Origin: Cymodocea nodosa
Taxonomy: Eukaryota; Streptophyta; Magnoliopsida; Alismatales; Cymodoceaceae
DNA: 64,000 bases
Direction: 5' to 3'
Assembly: GCA_036874045.1 (NCBI GenBank)
Contig: CM072341.1
Coordinates: 74,501-138,500, forward strand
This document shows, piece by piece, positions 22,651 through 33,700 of the stretch (position 1 is the first letter of the stretch; each line of letters starts with the position of its first letter). Position numbers and translations under genes: made by a program. The notes under the pieces were generated by a model. That model did not search any database. It was not told the origin of the DNA and saw nothing but the letters and a program-made list of their open reading frames with translations.

Positions 22651-23627
22651 TACAGCATACGTTATTAGTATTAGATGTTAATATCACTATTAGGAAGAGA
22701 AAGACTACGTACACAAGAACTCAAAAATTAGGTGTAGAATCAAAAATGTAAAAAGAAAATGATATTTAGAGATAACTTGTTAAAAGAAAAAATATGGAAC
22801 TATATAGGGAGGTAAATAAGCTTTGGAATGAAATGACTGCTTATATCAAAAATAAATCTTTAAGGTAGTACCACCAGGTAAAGAAAGTTTTTAATGGAAT
22901 GAAGATATACAAAAGCTAATAAAATAAAATAAAGAATGCTACAAAGCCTATGGATAAAGTAGGGGAAATTTTAAATAAGTATAAGCTAGCAAAAAAGAAT
23001 GTTAAGAATAATTAGCTAAGGCTAGAGATAGAAAATCTAGAGATTTAAGTCAAATGTATTAAAAATAGTGAAATGAGCCACTCCTTTATTTCATATTCTT
23101 TTACTAACTCTACCATTATTGTCTTTAATACACTTTACCTAATTCTATAGATTTTCTTTCTCTAGCCTTAGCTAATTTATATATTTTATTTTCTCCTTGT
23201 TTTGTATTCAAATTATACTATAATTCCCTTTAGACCTTATTTTTAACTTCACTAACAATATTCTTAACATTCCATTTTGCTAGCTTATACTTCTCTAAAT
23301 TTTCCTCATTTCTATGTTTATGATAGGTTATATAACAAATTTCTTTTCTTTTATTATCTTTTATACATCTTCATTCCACCATTAGCTTTCTTTAACTAGT
23401 GGATGTAAGACTCTCCTAAAATTTCCTTAGCAATTTTTTAATGCAAGTAGTTATTTCATTCCAAAGTTCATTACCTCTCTATCTAGCTCCCATATTCTTT
23501 CTTTTAATAAGCTATCTCTAAATATAATTTTCTTTTCACCACCTAATTTTAAGATCCTTATGTACTTCAATCATTTTCTTCCTCATCATGATATTAACAT
23601 CTAATACTAACAACTTATATTGTGTAT
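22651..23627. repeat. Long imperfect inverted repeat made of two LINE fragments
   Basis: Left arm about 22651-23080, right arm about 23112-23627, with a loop of about 30 bases. Matching blocks include AAGTATAAGCTAGCAAAA (left) against TTTTGCTAGCTTATACTT (right), GCTAAGGCTAGAG against CTCTAGCCTTAGC, and TTAGTATTAGATGTTAATAT against ATATTAACATCTAATACTAA. The right arm belongs to a LINE ORF2 read on the minus strand; the left arm is the same part of the element in the opposite orientation, with small deletions. A transcript across it could fold into a long imperfect hairpin. Confidence 0.85.
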
Positions 23628-24030
23628 TTAACTTTTCTCCTAGAATAACCTTACAACATTTACACATTCTTTGATCTATTTTTCTAACAAGTAAAAAGTC
23701 TATTTGACTAACTATATGATCATTTAAGTCCCCTCTAATAAAGAGTTTTTCACTGGCAAGTGAACCATGAACAAAACTATCCAAATCTTCCTAAAATTTC
23801 TGTTTGATAACTTCTCCTAAGTCTATTTGTAGAGCATACAAGCTTAATCATTATAATTCTATCTTCTATATCTTTATTACCTCAATAATCTTATCCCTTA
23901 AACTCTTCATTAACTATTATTTCAACTCTATTTCTACACTTATCTTTTCCTAACCCTCCTCCTTTATCTAGGCTTGGGACCGGCCATGAAAGGATGAACC
24001 TCCATAGGTGGAGTTAGTAAGCCGGTAGGA
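23536..24030 (-). mobile_element. LINE ORF2 endonuclease-domain fragment
   Basis: Read on the minus strand, a frame at 23784-23536 contains SEKLFIRGDLNDHI, then SQIDFLLVRKIDQRMC and CKVILGEKLNTQYKLLVLDV. These match the end of the endonuclease/exonuclease/phosphatase domain of plant LINE-type ORF2 proteins (often labelled craniofacial development protein 2-like), including the GDLN and QIDFLLVR blocks. Upstream at about 23950-24030 is the typical entry sequence of this element (GGCCGGTCCCAAGCC, then GATAAAGGAGGAGGG). Stops interrupt the frame, and no reverse transcriptase follows, so it is a dead fragment. It overlaps the right arm of the inverted repeat. Confidence 0.75.
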
Positions 24031-24358
24031 TGTATTGTAATATATTTACAATGCTAAGTATTTAACTGTAGTTGCAATTTTAAAACATATAGGCAATTTG
24101 ATGCAAATGCAATAGATAATAGTGACAATAATATATACAAACTAGACATTGTGGAAGTAGGCAGACAAAGACCAAAGTCAGCATTTATCCCCATAATATC
24201 GGTAACTAATACTCAAAAGAACCAAAGGTGAGGACAATGCAGAAATTTTCTATTTCTCTACTTAAAAAGAACACAAAAGAAAACGTATTACCAATTTGAT
24301 ATCCAGAATAGATGCAGAGTTCCCCAACTACTACTGATGGATAGCTTCTGGCCAAGGG
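24031..24358. other. Short spacer
   Basis: AT-rich sequence between the LINE relic and the membrane-protein gene. It likely includes the 3' untranslated region of the minus-strand gene that ends at 24359. Nothing else is seen. Confidence 0.4.
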
Positions 24359-25771
24359 TCATCTTAGACACTCATTAAAACTCTCTTCCAAGTCTCCCCA
24401 TCCAAAGCCCCTGCCATCCAATTCTCCAGATCTGAACCTAGCAGCAAAATAGAACATCAACCACACAACCATAAAATAAACTTCTGTGGCAGACTGCATT
24501 GCCATAGAGAATGCTGATCCCCCGATGATGGTCATGACCCGTGTGCCGAGTATCCCACAGATCAACATTTCCAATAATTTAAGGAAGACGGCCTGGGCAA
24601 ACAGGATGGACAACAGATTGTAGCCTTCCTTGATCAGCACTTGTCCACCCCTCCTACCAGCACTCCGCTCCATGACTGCGACCCAGCAGCCCATGGAGAA
24701 TACAACCCCAAACACAGCATCGAAAGTAGTCCAGGAGAACAAGAATCCATCAGTGCTAACGTCGCCAAATGCAAACTGAAGGGACGGTGGAGGTGCTGTC
24801 ATAATAAAAGGCATGATCTTGACCTTCACAAAGAGCTTCAACAATGAGAATTGATCCTTGATCTCGGAGAAGAAAATGATGCAAAGAAGCTGCATCAGAG
24901 CATCCCTCAGCGACCACCTAAGGAAGAGAAGCACCGGAAGGCGGTGGATCCCGAGCTTAGATCCATAATAGATGATGTCGAACATAGAAATCCTTCTCCG
25001 AAGCAAGCACACAGTCGAAGCGACGTAGACGATCCCGAGGGCGCAGGAATAGGAGAACATGAACCCGATGATGGCATAGGCGTGAGCGGCGGAGAAGAGG
25101 CAGGCAAGGTAAACAAGAGTGACGGCATCGCTTCGATCGAGATCGAACCCCTCTTTCCCCAGTAAGCGGGAGGCGAGTGTGGACGAACGACGTTGATCAT
25201 CGTCACCAAAATCGTCTTCAGCGAAGAGAACCGCGGCGGAGGGATTAGCATTCCAAACCCTAACCCTCTTGACCTGGAGTAGTCCATCGTTGCGGGGGAA
25301 GTAGAAAGAGAAGTTGTGGGAAGAGGAATAAAGGGTGGATGGGTGGTGGCGGTAGCTACGGCGTGGTAAGAAAGATTGGAGGCCAGTGTCGGAGAAGATG
25401 TCGTCGTTGGCATCGTTGTCAACGCGGGAAGAGGGGTTAGGGAAATGGGAGTGGTGGAGGCGACGGCGGTGGTGGGGAGGGGGAAAATTAGGGTGATGAT
25501 GACGACGACTTTCCAAATTAGAAGGAAGAGAAGGTGACTGTGGTGGAGAGGGAGGATGAGGGGGAGGAGAGGAGTCGAGGCGGGCGAGTAGGGATTGGAC
25601 GGAGGGGTCGTGGTGGAGGAAAGAGGAGAGGGAGAGGGTGCCGAGATGGATGGCGGAGCGAAAGGAGAGGAGGAGGAGGGAGACGAGAAGGAACATCGGG
25701 AGGGAGTAGACGAACACGGCGGAGGATCGGCTGATCACGCTGCCCGCACCCGCGCCCACCACCACCGCCAT
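24359..25771 (-). CDS. Multi-pass membrane protein of unknown function
   Basis: Single-exon frame of 470 residues if started at the ATG at 25771 (MAVVVGAGAGSVISRSS), which I prefer to in-frame upstream codons because a typical purine-poor leader precedes it. One hydrophobic segment lies at about residues 18-38 (VFVYSLPMFLLVSLLLLSF). A Pro/His/Ser-rich low-complexity stretch follows (residues about 65-165). The C-terminal half has about five or six further hydrophobic segments, such as VTLVYLACLFSAAHAYAIIG, LGIVYVASTVCLL, LFSWTTFDAVFGVVFSMG and EVYFMVVWLMFYFAARF. The C-terminus is acidic (GWGDLEESFNECLR). It resembles uncharacterised plant transmembrane proteins; I cannot assign a function or compartment. 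The frame is intact and base composition fits a nuclear gene. Confidence 0.8.
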   Translation of the reverse strand: MAVVVGAGAGSVISRSSAVFVYSLPMFLLVSLLLLSFRSAIHLGTLSLSSFLHHDPSVQSLLARLDSSPPPHPPSPPQSPSLPSNLESRRHHHPNFPPPHHRRRLHHSHFPNPSSRVDNDANDDIFSDTGLQSFLPRRSYRHHPSTLYSSSHNFSFYFPRNDGLLQVKRVRVWNANPSAAVLFAEDDFGDDDQRRSSTLASRLLGKEGFDLDRSDAVTLVYLACLFSAAHAYAIIGFMFSYSCALGIVYVASTVCLLRRRISMFDIIYYGSKLGIHRLPVLLFLRWSLRDALMQLLCIIFFSEIKDQFSLLKLFVKVKIMPFIMTAPPPSLQFAFGDVSTDGFLFSWTTFDAVFGVVFSMGCWVAVMERSAGRRGGQVLIKEGYNLLSILFAQAVFLKLLEMLICGILGTRVMTIIGGSAFSMAMQSATEVYFMVVWLMFYFAARFRSGELDGRGFGWGDLEESFNECLR

Positions 25772-28700
25772 GGCCAAACGATTCCGGCGTGAACTCCCGA
25801 CGAAGGCCGAGCGGTGGAGACCTGAGTGAGTGGTTTCTCGGCTTTTTTTATTATACATTATTTACATATTATTAAAAATCACTTTTAATAATATATGAGT
25901 ACAAAAAAATTATCCACATGTCAGTATTATTTACCTATATTACTTAAAAATATTATTTACATACGCATGGAAGAGTACATCACAAAAGATTCAAATGTCT
26001 CCACCTATACATGTTAAATAGGTTGGGTCGGTGTGAGTCGGCCCATCCAGTCCATAATATATGGGCCTGGTCTGATCTATAAATTCAGATTAACTTGACC
26101 AATAAGTTTTAAAATTTTGACCTACAAGTTGGATTGGGTTGGGTCAACTCATAGGTCTAGTCAATCAGACCTATACGTATAATTCATAAAATCTATATTT
26201 AAGTAATAAATGATTTATAATTTATAAATGATGCATGATTTATTAAATTAGTAAATACATATAGTAATTATATATGTTCAATTTTAATTTTAATTTAATA
26301 ATTTAATGTTGATTTGTAAACAAAATAATAAAAAATATAGGAATATATATATAAAAATAATCTATAAATAAAAATATAATATATAAAAAATTTAAAAATT
26401 GTAAACAATGAATACAAATAATTATAATAAACGAATAAATAAAAATATAATATTAACAACATATAAAAAATAAAAATAAATTAATAAAAAAAATATTAAT
26501 AATACTTAGATTTAATTTAATATATTTACCAAAATATATATATAATATTTTTTTTTTTTTAAATATCTTACTAACCTGTAGGCGGGTCAGTCCATGGGCT
26601 GCCTGTGAATGACCCATAGGCTGACCCAAGCCCAACCTGTACGGGCTTTCATTTTTAGGCCGAGTTGGTCCGCATATGTCTACCTTCACCGTTGGAAGAA
26701 TGAATAAATCAGAAGATTTAAAAAATAACGACACACGAAAGCAAAGCTCAATCACGCTTCCCACATATCGAGTTGAAATTTCAAGAAGAATCCTAAAATA
26801 CAATTCTATTTCTAGTAAATCAAGTATTCCAGAGAAAAACCAAGATTAACGTGATCCACCGGATAGTATTAAAATTAAAATTAAAATTAAGATCACTCAC
26901 TAAAGAGAAACACATGAAGCAAAAAATTATCATCAGGCTACGAGTCTCTGATAACAAACATCACAACTCAAACAGCAATACAATAATCCACAAACAAGTG
27001 TTTAAAATTTTCCTTAGCTAAATTACAACAAGAACACGAGTCGTAATCCCTCCAACCTTTTTTAAAAAGATTTTTCTTAAAATTTTATTATTAAACACAA
27101 GTCAGACAAAAATTGTAACGTACTTTTAAAAAGACTTATTTAACTAATGGTTAGTTTTGTTTAGATTTTATTTATTTATTATAATTATGGGAAAACGGTT
27201 GTTCTAAATCTGCTTCCTAAATATTCACCATGGGCTTTTTATCGTGGAACAATTATCTGAGATTTTAACGATTGAATTCTGAGATACGTGATTAGGAAAC
27301 AAATTGTTACGTTTGATAAGTAAATAGAATGTTAATTTTTATCAAAAAGTAACTTAGGTCTGACTTGATAATATAGATCTTAATGAGAAAATATTTTTGG
27401 AGTTTAACTTCAAATGTAAAAGTTTATCTAGGATTAATATAATTCTTACGTTATTTTTGGAATATTGTATGAATGAAACAGGTTGTATGAATAAAAATCA
27501 GTGTTTTCGGTGATTAGAAAAGGGGCTAATTTTGTAATTAAAATACCTTTCTGTTAAAAAAATTTATTTATGATTATAGTATATTTTAATTAACATGATG
27601 ATATGGTAATGTATGGTTAATTAACATTAATAATGCATGATCAGGTAATTAAGATTATGCATGATTAATTAACTTGATCACACATGCATGACTAATTAAC
27701 AATATGATAGATGATTAACTAATAGGGTGATACATGATTAACTTGATAATATATATATACATTAAGTGAGTTGTTAAGCATGAAAGGAATGAGTATGTGA
27801 GTTGACCTGTTAAACATGAAACATATGAAATGAAGATATGATGAATGAACTTATATATATGGATAAGCAACCACAACATGTAATCTCTTAAGATTTGAAT
27901 AAATGAATGAGCATGCGATATGATGCATAACTATATTGTGTTATTTGAATGCAATCCAAGCAAGCAAACATGTGGAATGCAACTATGAAATGAATATGCA
28001 TCTAACAAGGAGGAAGAATGTGTGAATTTATTTTTATCATGTAGAGGCACACATGAAGTGTAACGTGAATGCGTGTAATTTTATTGAAACTTATATTTAT
28101 TTATTATAATAATGTAATATAATTATCTATAATTAATTCATTGATTAAATACTTAATTAATGAGATGAAGTAATTAGTGATTAATAATTAATTAACTACA
28201 TAATCAATTAACAAGCTATATAATGATATAATTAGATTTTTATATACCATTTATCAATAACCTTATGTTAGAAATATTAATAACAAAATCCAAATATTCA
28301 AATAAAAGTTGATAATAAAGGTATGAAGTAGTCTTGATTGTGGCTAACAAGTGATAATAGACGACGACTTTTGATTTTGGCAAGGCGAGCTCACACACAA
28401 TTGTGCTTCCAAACTAGCAAGATCATGAGAGAGTGATCGTAGTCAAGATGACAGGTGGTAGATAGTGATAAACGACAGCCAACGATTAGAACATGAAACT
28501 AAAGTCATGGAAGATGACAATTATTTAGGTAGGTGTGATCAAATGGTTGAGATTGATATAGGTCGATTCAATGATGGAGAAGGAAGAGCGGTGAGGACCG
28601 TTAGATTAAAGGTTTAAAAAGATCCAAGAGTGAAGATAAGGTGAGATTTAGGCTGTTGGATGAAAATTAGAAGATCGACTTAAGTCATTGAACCAATCTG

Positions 28701-30786
28701 ATCAGAATAAAAGAGATAGACGACTAGGATTGTAATATTTAAAAATAGAAGATCAAGATGTTGGATGAGGATCAAATGGTTCAGATTTTAAAGGAGTTTT
28801 TTAAGGGAAAGAATGAGGATTAATTAAGTATTTTGATTAAGGATTAAAGGACTAAATTAGAGATTTTAAATTAAACGTTAAGAGTTTTAATCAGAAATTT
28901 AGGATTTTAATTAAAGATTAATGTATTAAGGGATTTGATTATGGTTTTAGATTAAGGAATTAAAGAATTTAATTAAGGGTTTGATATTTGAATTAAGGAT
29001 TAAGGTTGTTAATTAAAGATTAAGAAGTTTAATTAAGTGATTTGATTTGAGATTAAGGTTTTTAATTAAGAATTAGATTAAACATTTTAGTTTAGACATT
29101 TTAAGTATTTAATTGGATATTTTATAAAACAATTTTAGTGATTTAATTATATAGTTTGGGTGTTTTGATTAAGTGGTTTAAATTCAAAATTTTTTAAGGA
29201 TAAGATGCTTTTGGCATTTTTATTAAATATTTTGTTTTTAATAGTTTTATTAAATATTTTAATTAAGTATTCTAGGTGATGAGATGAATGACTGGAAAGG
29301 AAAGATGGTCAAAGAAATTATGGATGAATCATTATAAATCTAAAAGTAGAATGTCAACGTGATGCTCGACGGCAGTGCGCTGCTCACCCGTGCGTGTCCG
29401 CTCGAGCCGTGTCGAGTGAACCACGCAGCACCGAGCATGGTTTATCGCATGACACAGCATGGTTTTACCAAATGATGCCCGACGCAGTTCATTAGACCAT
29501 ACTGTAGTACTGTTTGACTGATGTAGTCGAATCGGTTCCAGCCAATCCAATGTACATGTATACAAGTCCTCTTCGATTACGTCAAATATAAAAAACGTCT
29601 TGTCCTACCACTCATTAATCTTTGATCAGTACGTGGGTGTTGGTCTTTTGTTTGGATAATTTCTCGCTGCAGTCTGACACAGTTTGCAGATGGCAAGTTG
29701 ATAGAGTCGGTGGGAATGGGAAGAGCAGACACGGGTTGATTGCTCGAATCCGTCGACTTCACCGTGCCTCTGAATGTGGACAAGCTGATGGGTGGGACGT
29801 CCCTGTCCCGTTTGGAGGAGGGCTATTCTCGGAGAGACGGATGATGGACATCTCATCGCTCTTTGTCTTTTCTCCCCTTGTCTCATGTTCCAAACACTTC
29901 TGGCTCTCCCGTGGCTCACGCACCTGAGACTGACTGAGCTTTGGGTATCTTTTTTGGGTCCTTCCCAGTGATTCGGCATTTGGGTTTTGCACAGAGTTCA
30001 AGGATGTGCCTTGCGTTCTGGTTTTTGGTGAGGCAGGAGCCGTTGGTCTTTCTCGTCATTTATCCGGTGTGTTTGGGATGATCCACCAATGTTCCGTTGG
30101 AGGGGAATAATCTGATTTCTCCTGTGCTCCCTTCCTTTTCCTTCCCCTACCTCTACCAAGGTCTCTGCCACAAAGGCTGTGATACCTTATGCACATGTGA
30201 TTCGGTCATTGTTAGGTTATCCGAATACCGTTGCCATCGTTTTTCAAGCGTTATAGGTTTTCGATTGGAATAATTACTTCCCAGTCGTATGCATTCTCGT
30301 ACTTCATGTTCTTCTTGCAACTGATCCGCTGGCCCTTGTTAGGAAACACTAAGAACTCAGTTTCAACATTCCTTTTCTTTTGTTTCAGTGAAGAAGGGGA
30401 CAAGAGGAATCAACATCTTGTAATAGGGGTGACATTTCGAGCTCTCTAGGAACGGGCTTTGGATTTCATGAAGAGTAATCACTTTTTCTTTTCTCCTGGA
30501 TATTGAATAAGAACATTTGCTTAAGGTTTATTTGTTTGTCCCGTAAGTTGTCTTTTTCGAGTGGAACAAGCCTTTTAATACCTTTCTTATCATTGTCAGC
30601 TAAAGAGAAGAGCTGCACCTGTTAGTTTATTGCTGAACCTACAAAAGGGTTTATTGTTAATGCTGACCAATTATATGTATTTATTATCAACTAGAATATA
30701 TAATTTTTAATTTTCTTTTTCTTTACGACAAATCTGAACTACTTTTATAATGGCTTACCCTGGAATTGTTTCATTTTTAGGACTAG
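25772..30786. other. AT-rich intergenic region, probable retroelement debris; NCRK leader at right end
   Basis: 25990-26690 has G/C-rich ends (GGTTGGGTCGG near 26020, AAGCCCAACCTG near 26630) around an AT-rich core and may be a small non-autonomous element, without clear terminal repeats. 27560-27760 repeats ATGCATGATTAATTAA-like units. 29340-29530 is an isolated GC-richer island with no coding frame I recognise. 29930 to 30786 is likely promoter, leader and perhaps a leader intron of the receptor kinase gene. Confidence 0.4.
28800..29270. repeat. Degenerate TTTAATTAAGGATTAAG-type array
   Basis: Over about 470 bases the motifs TTTAATTAAG, GATTAAGG, ATTTAATT and TTTTGATTAAG recur every 15-25 bases with many substitutions. 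The unit length is not constant, so this is a decayed or slippage-driven tract rather than a clean satellite. No coding capacity. Confidence 0.6.
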
Positions 30787-33700
30787 ATGAAATTCCTCTT
30801 CAAAGCTGGCTTTACATTCATCTGTAGCTGCCTTTGTTTTCTTAGTGGTTATGCTGGTAAGTACCAACATCTGGCAACTAATGGCTTTGATGAATTTTAA
30901 GTAAAGGTGCACAACATCAATCCACCATCCTTGATATTTATGGGAGTTTATACGTCTATGCTGATATGCTCACCAAAATTAGAAAAAAAAGAAGTGTGCT
31001 AACCATCTTTGTGCAACATGTGCTAGTCACGAATAGCTTTGTCAAATGAGTCTTAATATATGTCCTTTTTTCAAGTTCTTCATCTATCCCCATATACCAT
31101 AGATTTTGAAGAGAATTCCATCAATTCATTATTGAAATAATTTTTTTACAGACAAACACTCTAATGCTTCATCAACTGCAAATTGGGCATGCACATGTAC
31201 TTCAGGTCCTCTTGGGAATTTCAACTTTCCTCAAACACGCAACTGTTCAGCATCCTGTAGCTGCACTCCTGGTATGCCAAACCTTTCAAGAACAATAATT
31301 TTTCATGTATTCGTTATCATTTTAGACTCATATTCTGTACTTTTAGTATAGTACATTAGTCTCATATTTGTTCCTTGTGGGAAAGAAACCTTTTTTTTTC
31401 ATTGATGGCGATTAATGGAAGCAAAGGACTCATTGTAAATGCAAGAGTATTGGGAACAATAGAATAAAAGTGAAGCAGAATCCTTCTTGCTGAAATAGTC
31501 ACATATTGAAAAAAGCGATAGGACTTAAATATATAGCAAAGGATCTCTTCCTTCATAATCAATTAGTTTTAAGTTGGTTGCTCATATTTTAATATGGTAT
31601 CAGAGTTAATTTTGATTGTCTAAGTTTAAGTTCTTGTACATCTATTCGATCCAAAAATAAGAATACTTGTAAGACTTAAAAAAGACCACAATTGAGAAAA
31701 TGTTGAAATAATCCCATATTAAAAAATGAGATGAAACTTAACACATGCTTATAACAAAGAACCTCTTTACTGATAATTAATTAATTTTGACTTGGATGTC
31801 TACATTTCAACACTTCCTATTGAACAATAGTAGGAACAAGGATTTCTCCCTACAGCGGAGGAAATGCCACATGATGCTCAATGCGCTAGAGAAGACTGAT
31901 GGATGACATGCCAACATCTACCTTGTCCCCTCTCATCTCGCATAGATGACACCCCATGCTTTTCCTCTTCATCGTGACACTCGTGCCTCTCTATGTCCTT
32001 TCTACCTGTAAGTCCTATTGCAAGTACTCTCTTCTTTGTCTTTAATCATAGGTAGGTAGGCAACCTTCATTTCCCATTCAAACTCCACTTCCAAAAAGAA
32101 GTTAGAGAATAGTGGTTGGGAGATGTCTCCTTCCTTATGATAGTGGTGATGGGTGGACAACAATCAGAAGAGAATGCCATAGGATTCATTCGTCAACAGT
32201 GAACAAGACCTGGTGTATGTGGAAGCAAAAGGATGTAGGAAGCTGGATTGCAACTTTGGCTAACACAATTGTCTTGGGGAGTGTATTGCCCGAAGTGCTT
32301 AGACATTAACCATTGGAGTTGGGATTGTCGCAACAACTAGGTGTGTCATAGGTGCAAGGGACCTGGGCACAAGGTGGCAGGCTATAGAACTCTACACAAG
32401 GGGCCAATTGTGTCTTTTGAGTGGTAGTAGGGGTATTTGGCAAATGGCAAGTTGATGGTGGTTGGTGCTGCAGTGAAGGGGGTAGTGGTTGTGAATGGGT
32501 TCGATGGTTCCTTTAAAGTTGCAATGCTGAAGAACATTCCACCAAGAGTGTCCAGTTTGGTTGATCCTCCTCCTCTAAGAGTCAAGCTATTAGAGGGTGG
32601 GTAGCCTCATTATCATGAAAGAATGGTTGATAATTGCGGTGTTGGTGCAATGGTCATGAGAGGTGGAATGGCTTATTCTCAAAAATTGGTCTCATTCTTG
32701 GTAGTGGTGAGGAGGTTTCCACTTTATTAGAACTAGCAACTCAGAAGGTCTTTTCCTTCTACCTAATATGGTTCTAAAGCTGAAAGTTGTAGGGAGCAAT
32801 AGGATGTCTTCAACGACTATGTAGTTACCTTTGAGGATTGATCTCTATCAAGGGGTTAGGTGCAACTATTTCAGAATGGTGGGTGGTTGTTTCAAGTGTG
32901 GAAGTGATAAGATGGTTGGAAAGCACCTAGGGAAGTTTTGTGGCTTCTTACTAGGGAGGCATGAGGTGTTTGCATGAAGGACAGTCTCATTCTAGTCCAA
33001 AGGAATGTCTTCCTAGGCTTGGTGGAATTAGTGGTAGACGGGTTGTTGTTTAAGATGGTGTTAGTGGTGGGTTTCTGGTATGCAAGTGGGTCCATGGTGA
33101 ATGAAGAGAGGAAGCAGAAGGGCTATGATAATGGAGATTTGTCTATGGTGGAGTGTTGTGATGGGGCGAGTTGGTGGTTTGATTGGCTATCAAAGGTGGA
33201 TGAGGCTATGGAATGGGGGGTATCCAAAGGTGGTTGATGCCATGGCATGTGGGGGGTGTTAGGTTGATGATGATGGGTCAAGTGAACTGGGGGATGATGT
33301 TGAATTGAGGGTCCATGTGTGAGGGGTTGGACATTTGCCAAGCCCATTGGGGGAGAAGCATGTGAAGTTTAATGGGGTTTGTTTTCATGATTTGGAGGTT
33401 GATTTGCAATCATTGGCTTTGATTATTGGAGAAGCTTTGGTAGCTGTTGATTAGAGGTTTTGTGATTGCCATCATTGAGTGTCAGGTAGGCTATTGATGG
33501 CGATTGATTGGTGGGTGATGTGGTTGTGAATTTGGGCCTATCCCTTCTCTTTGGGGATTAGGACCAAAATGTTGTGGGTTAAGATGCTTCTTTGACTTTA
33601 GAAGTTTTCAACCATGAATCTATTCAAGTGCCAAATGGATCAAAAGGTGGTCAGGATTCTTTTGGGGTTCTGGAAGAATTTGGTGTGACTGAGGAAGAAG

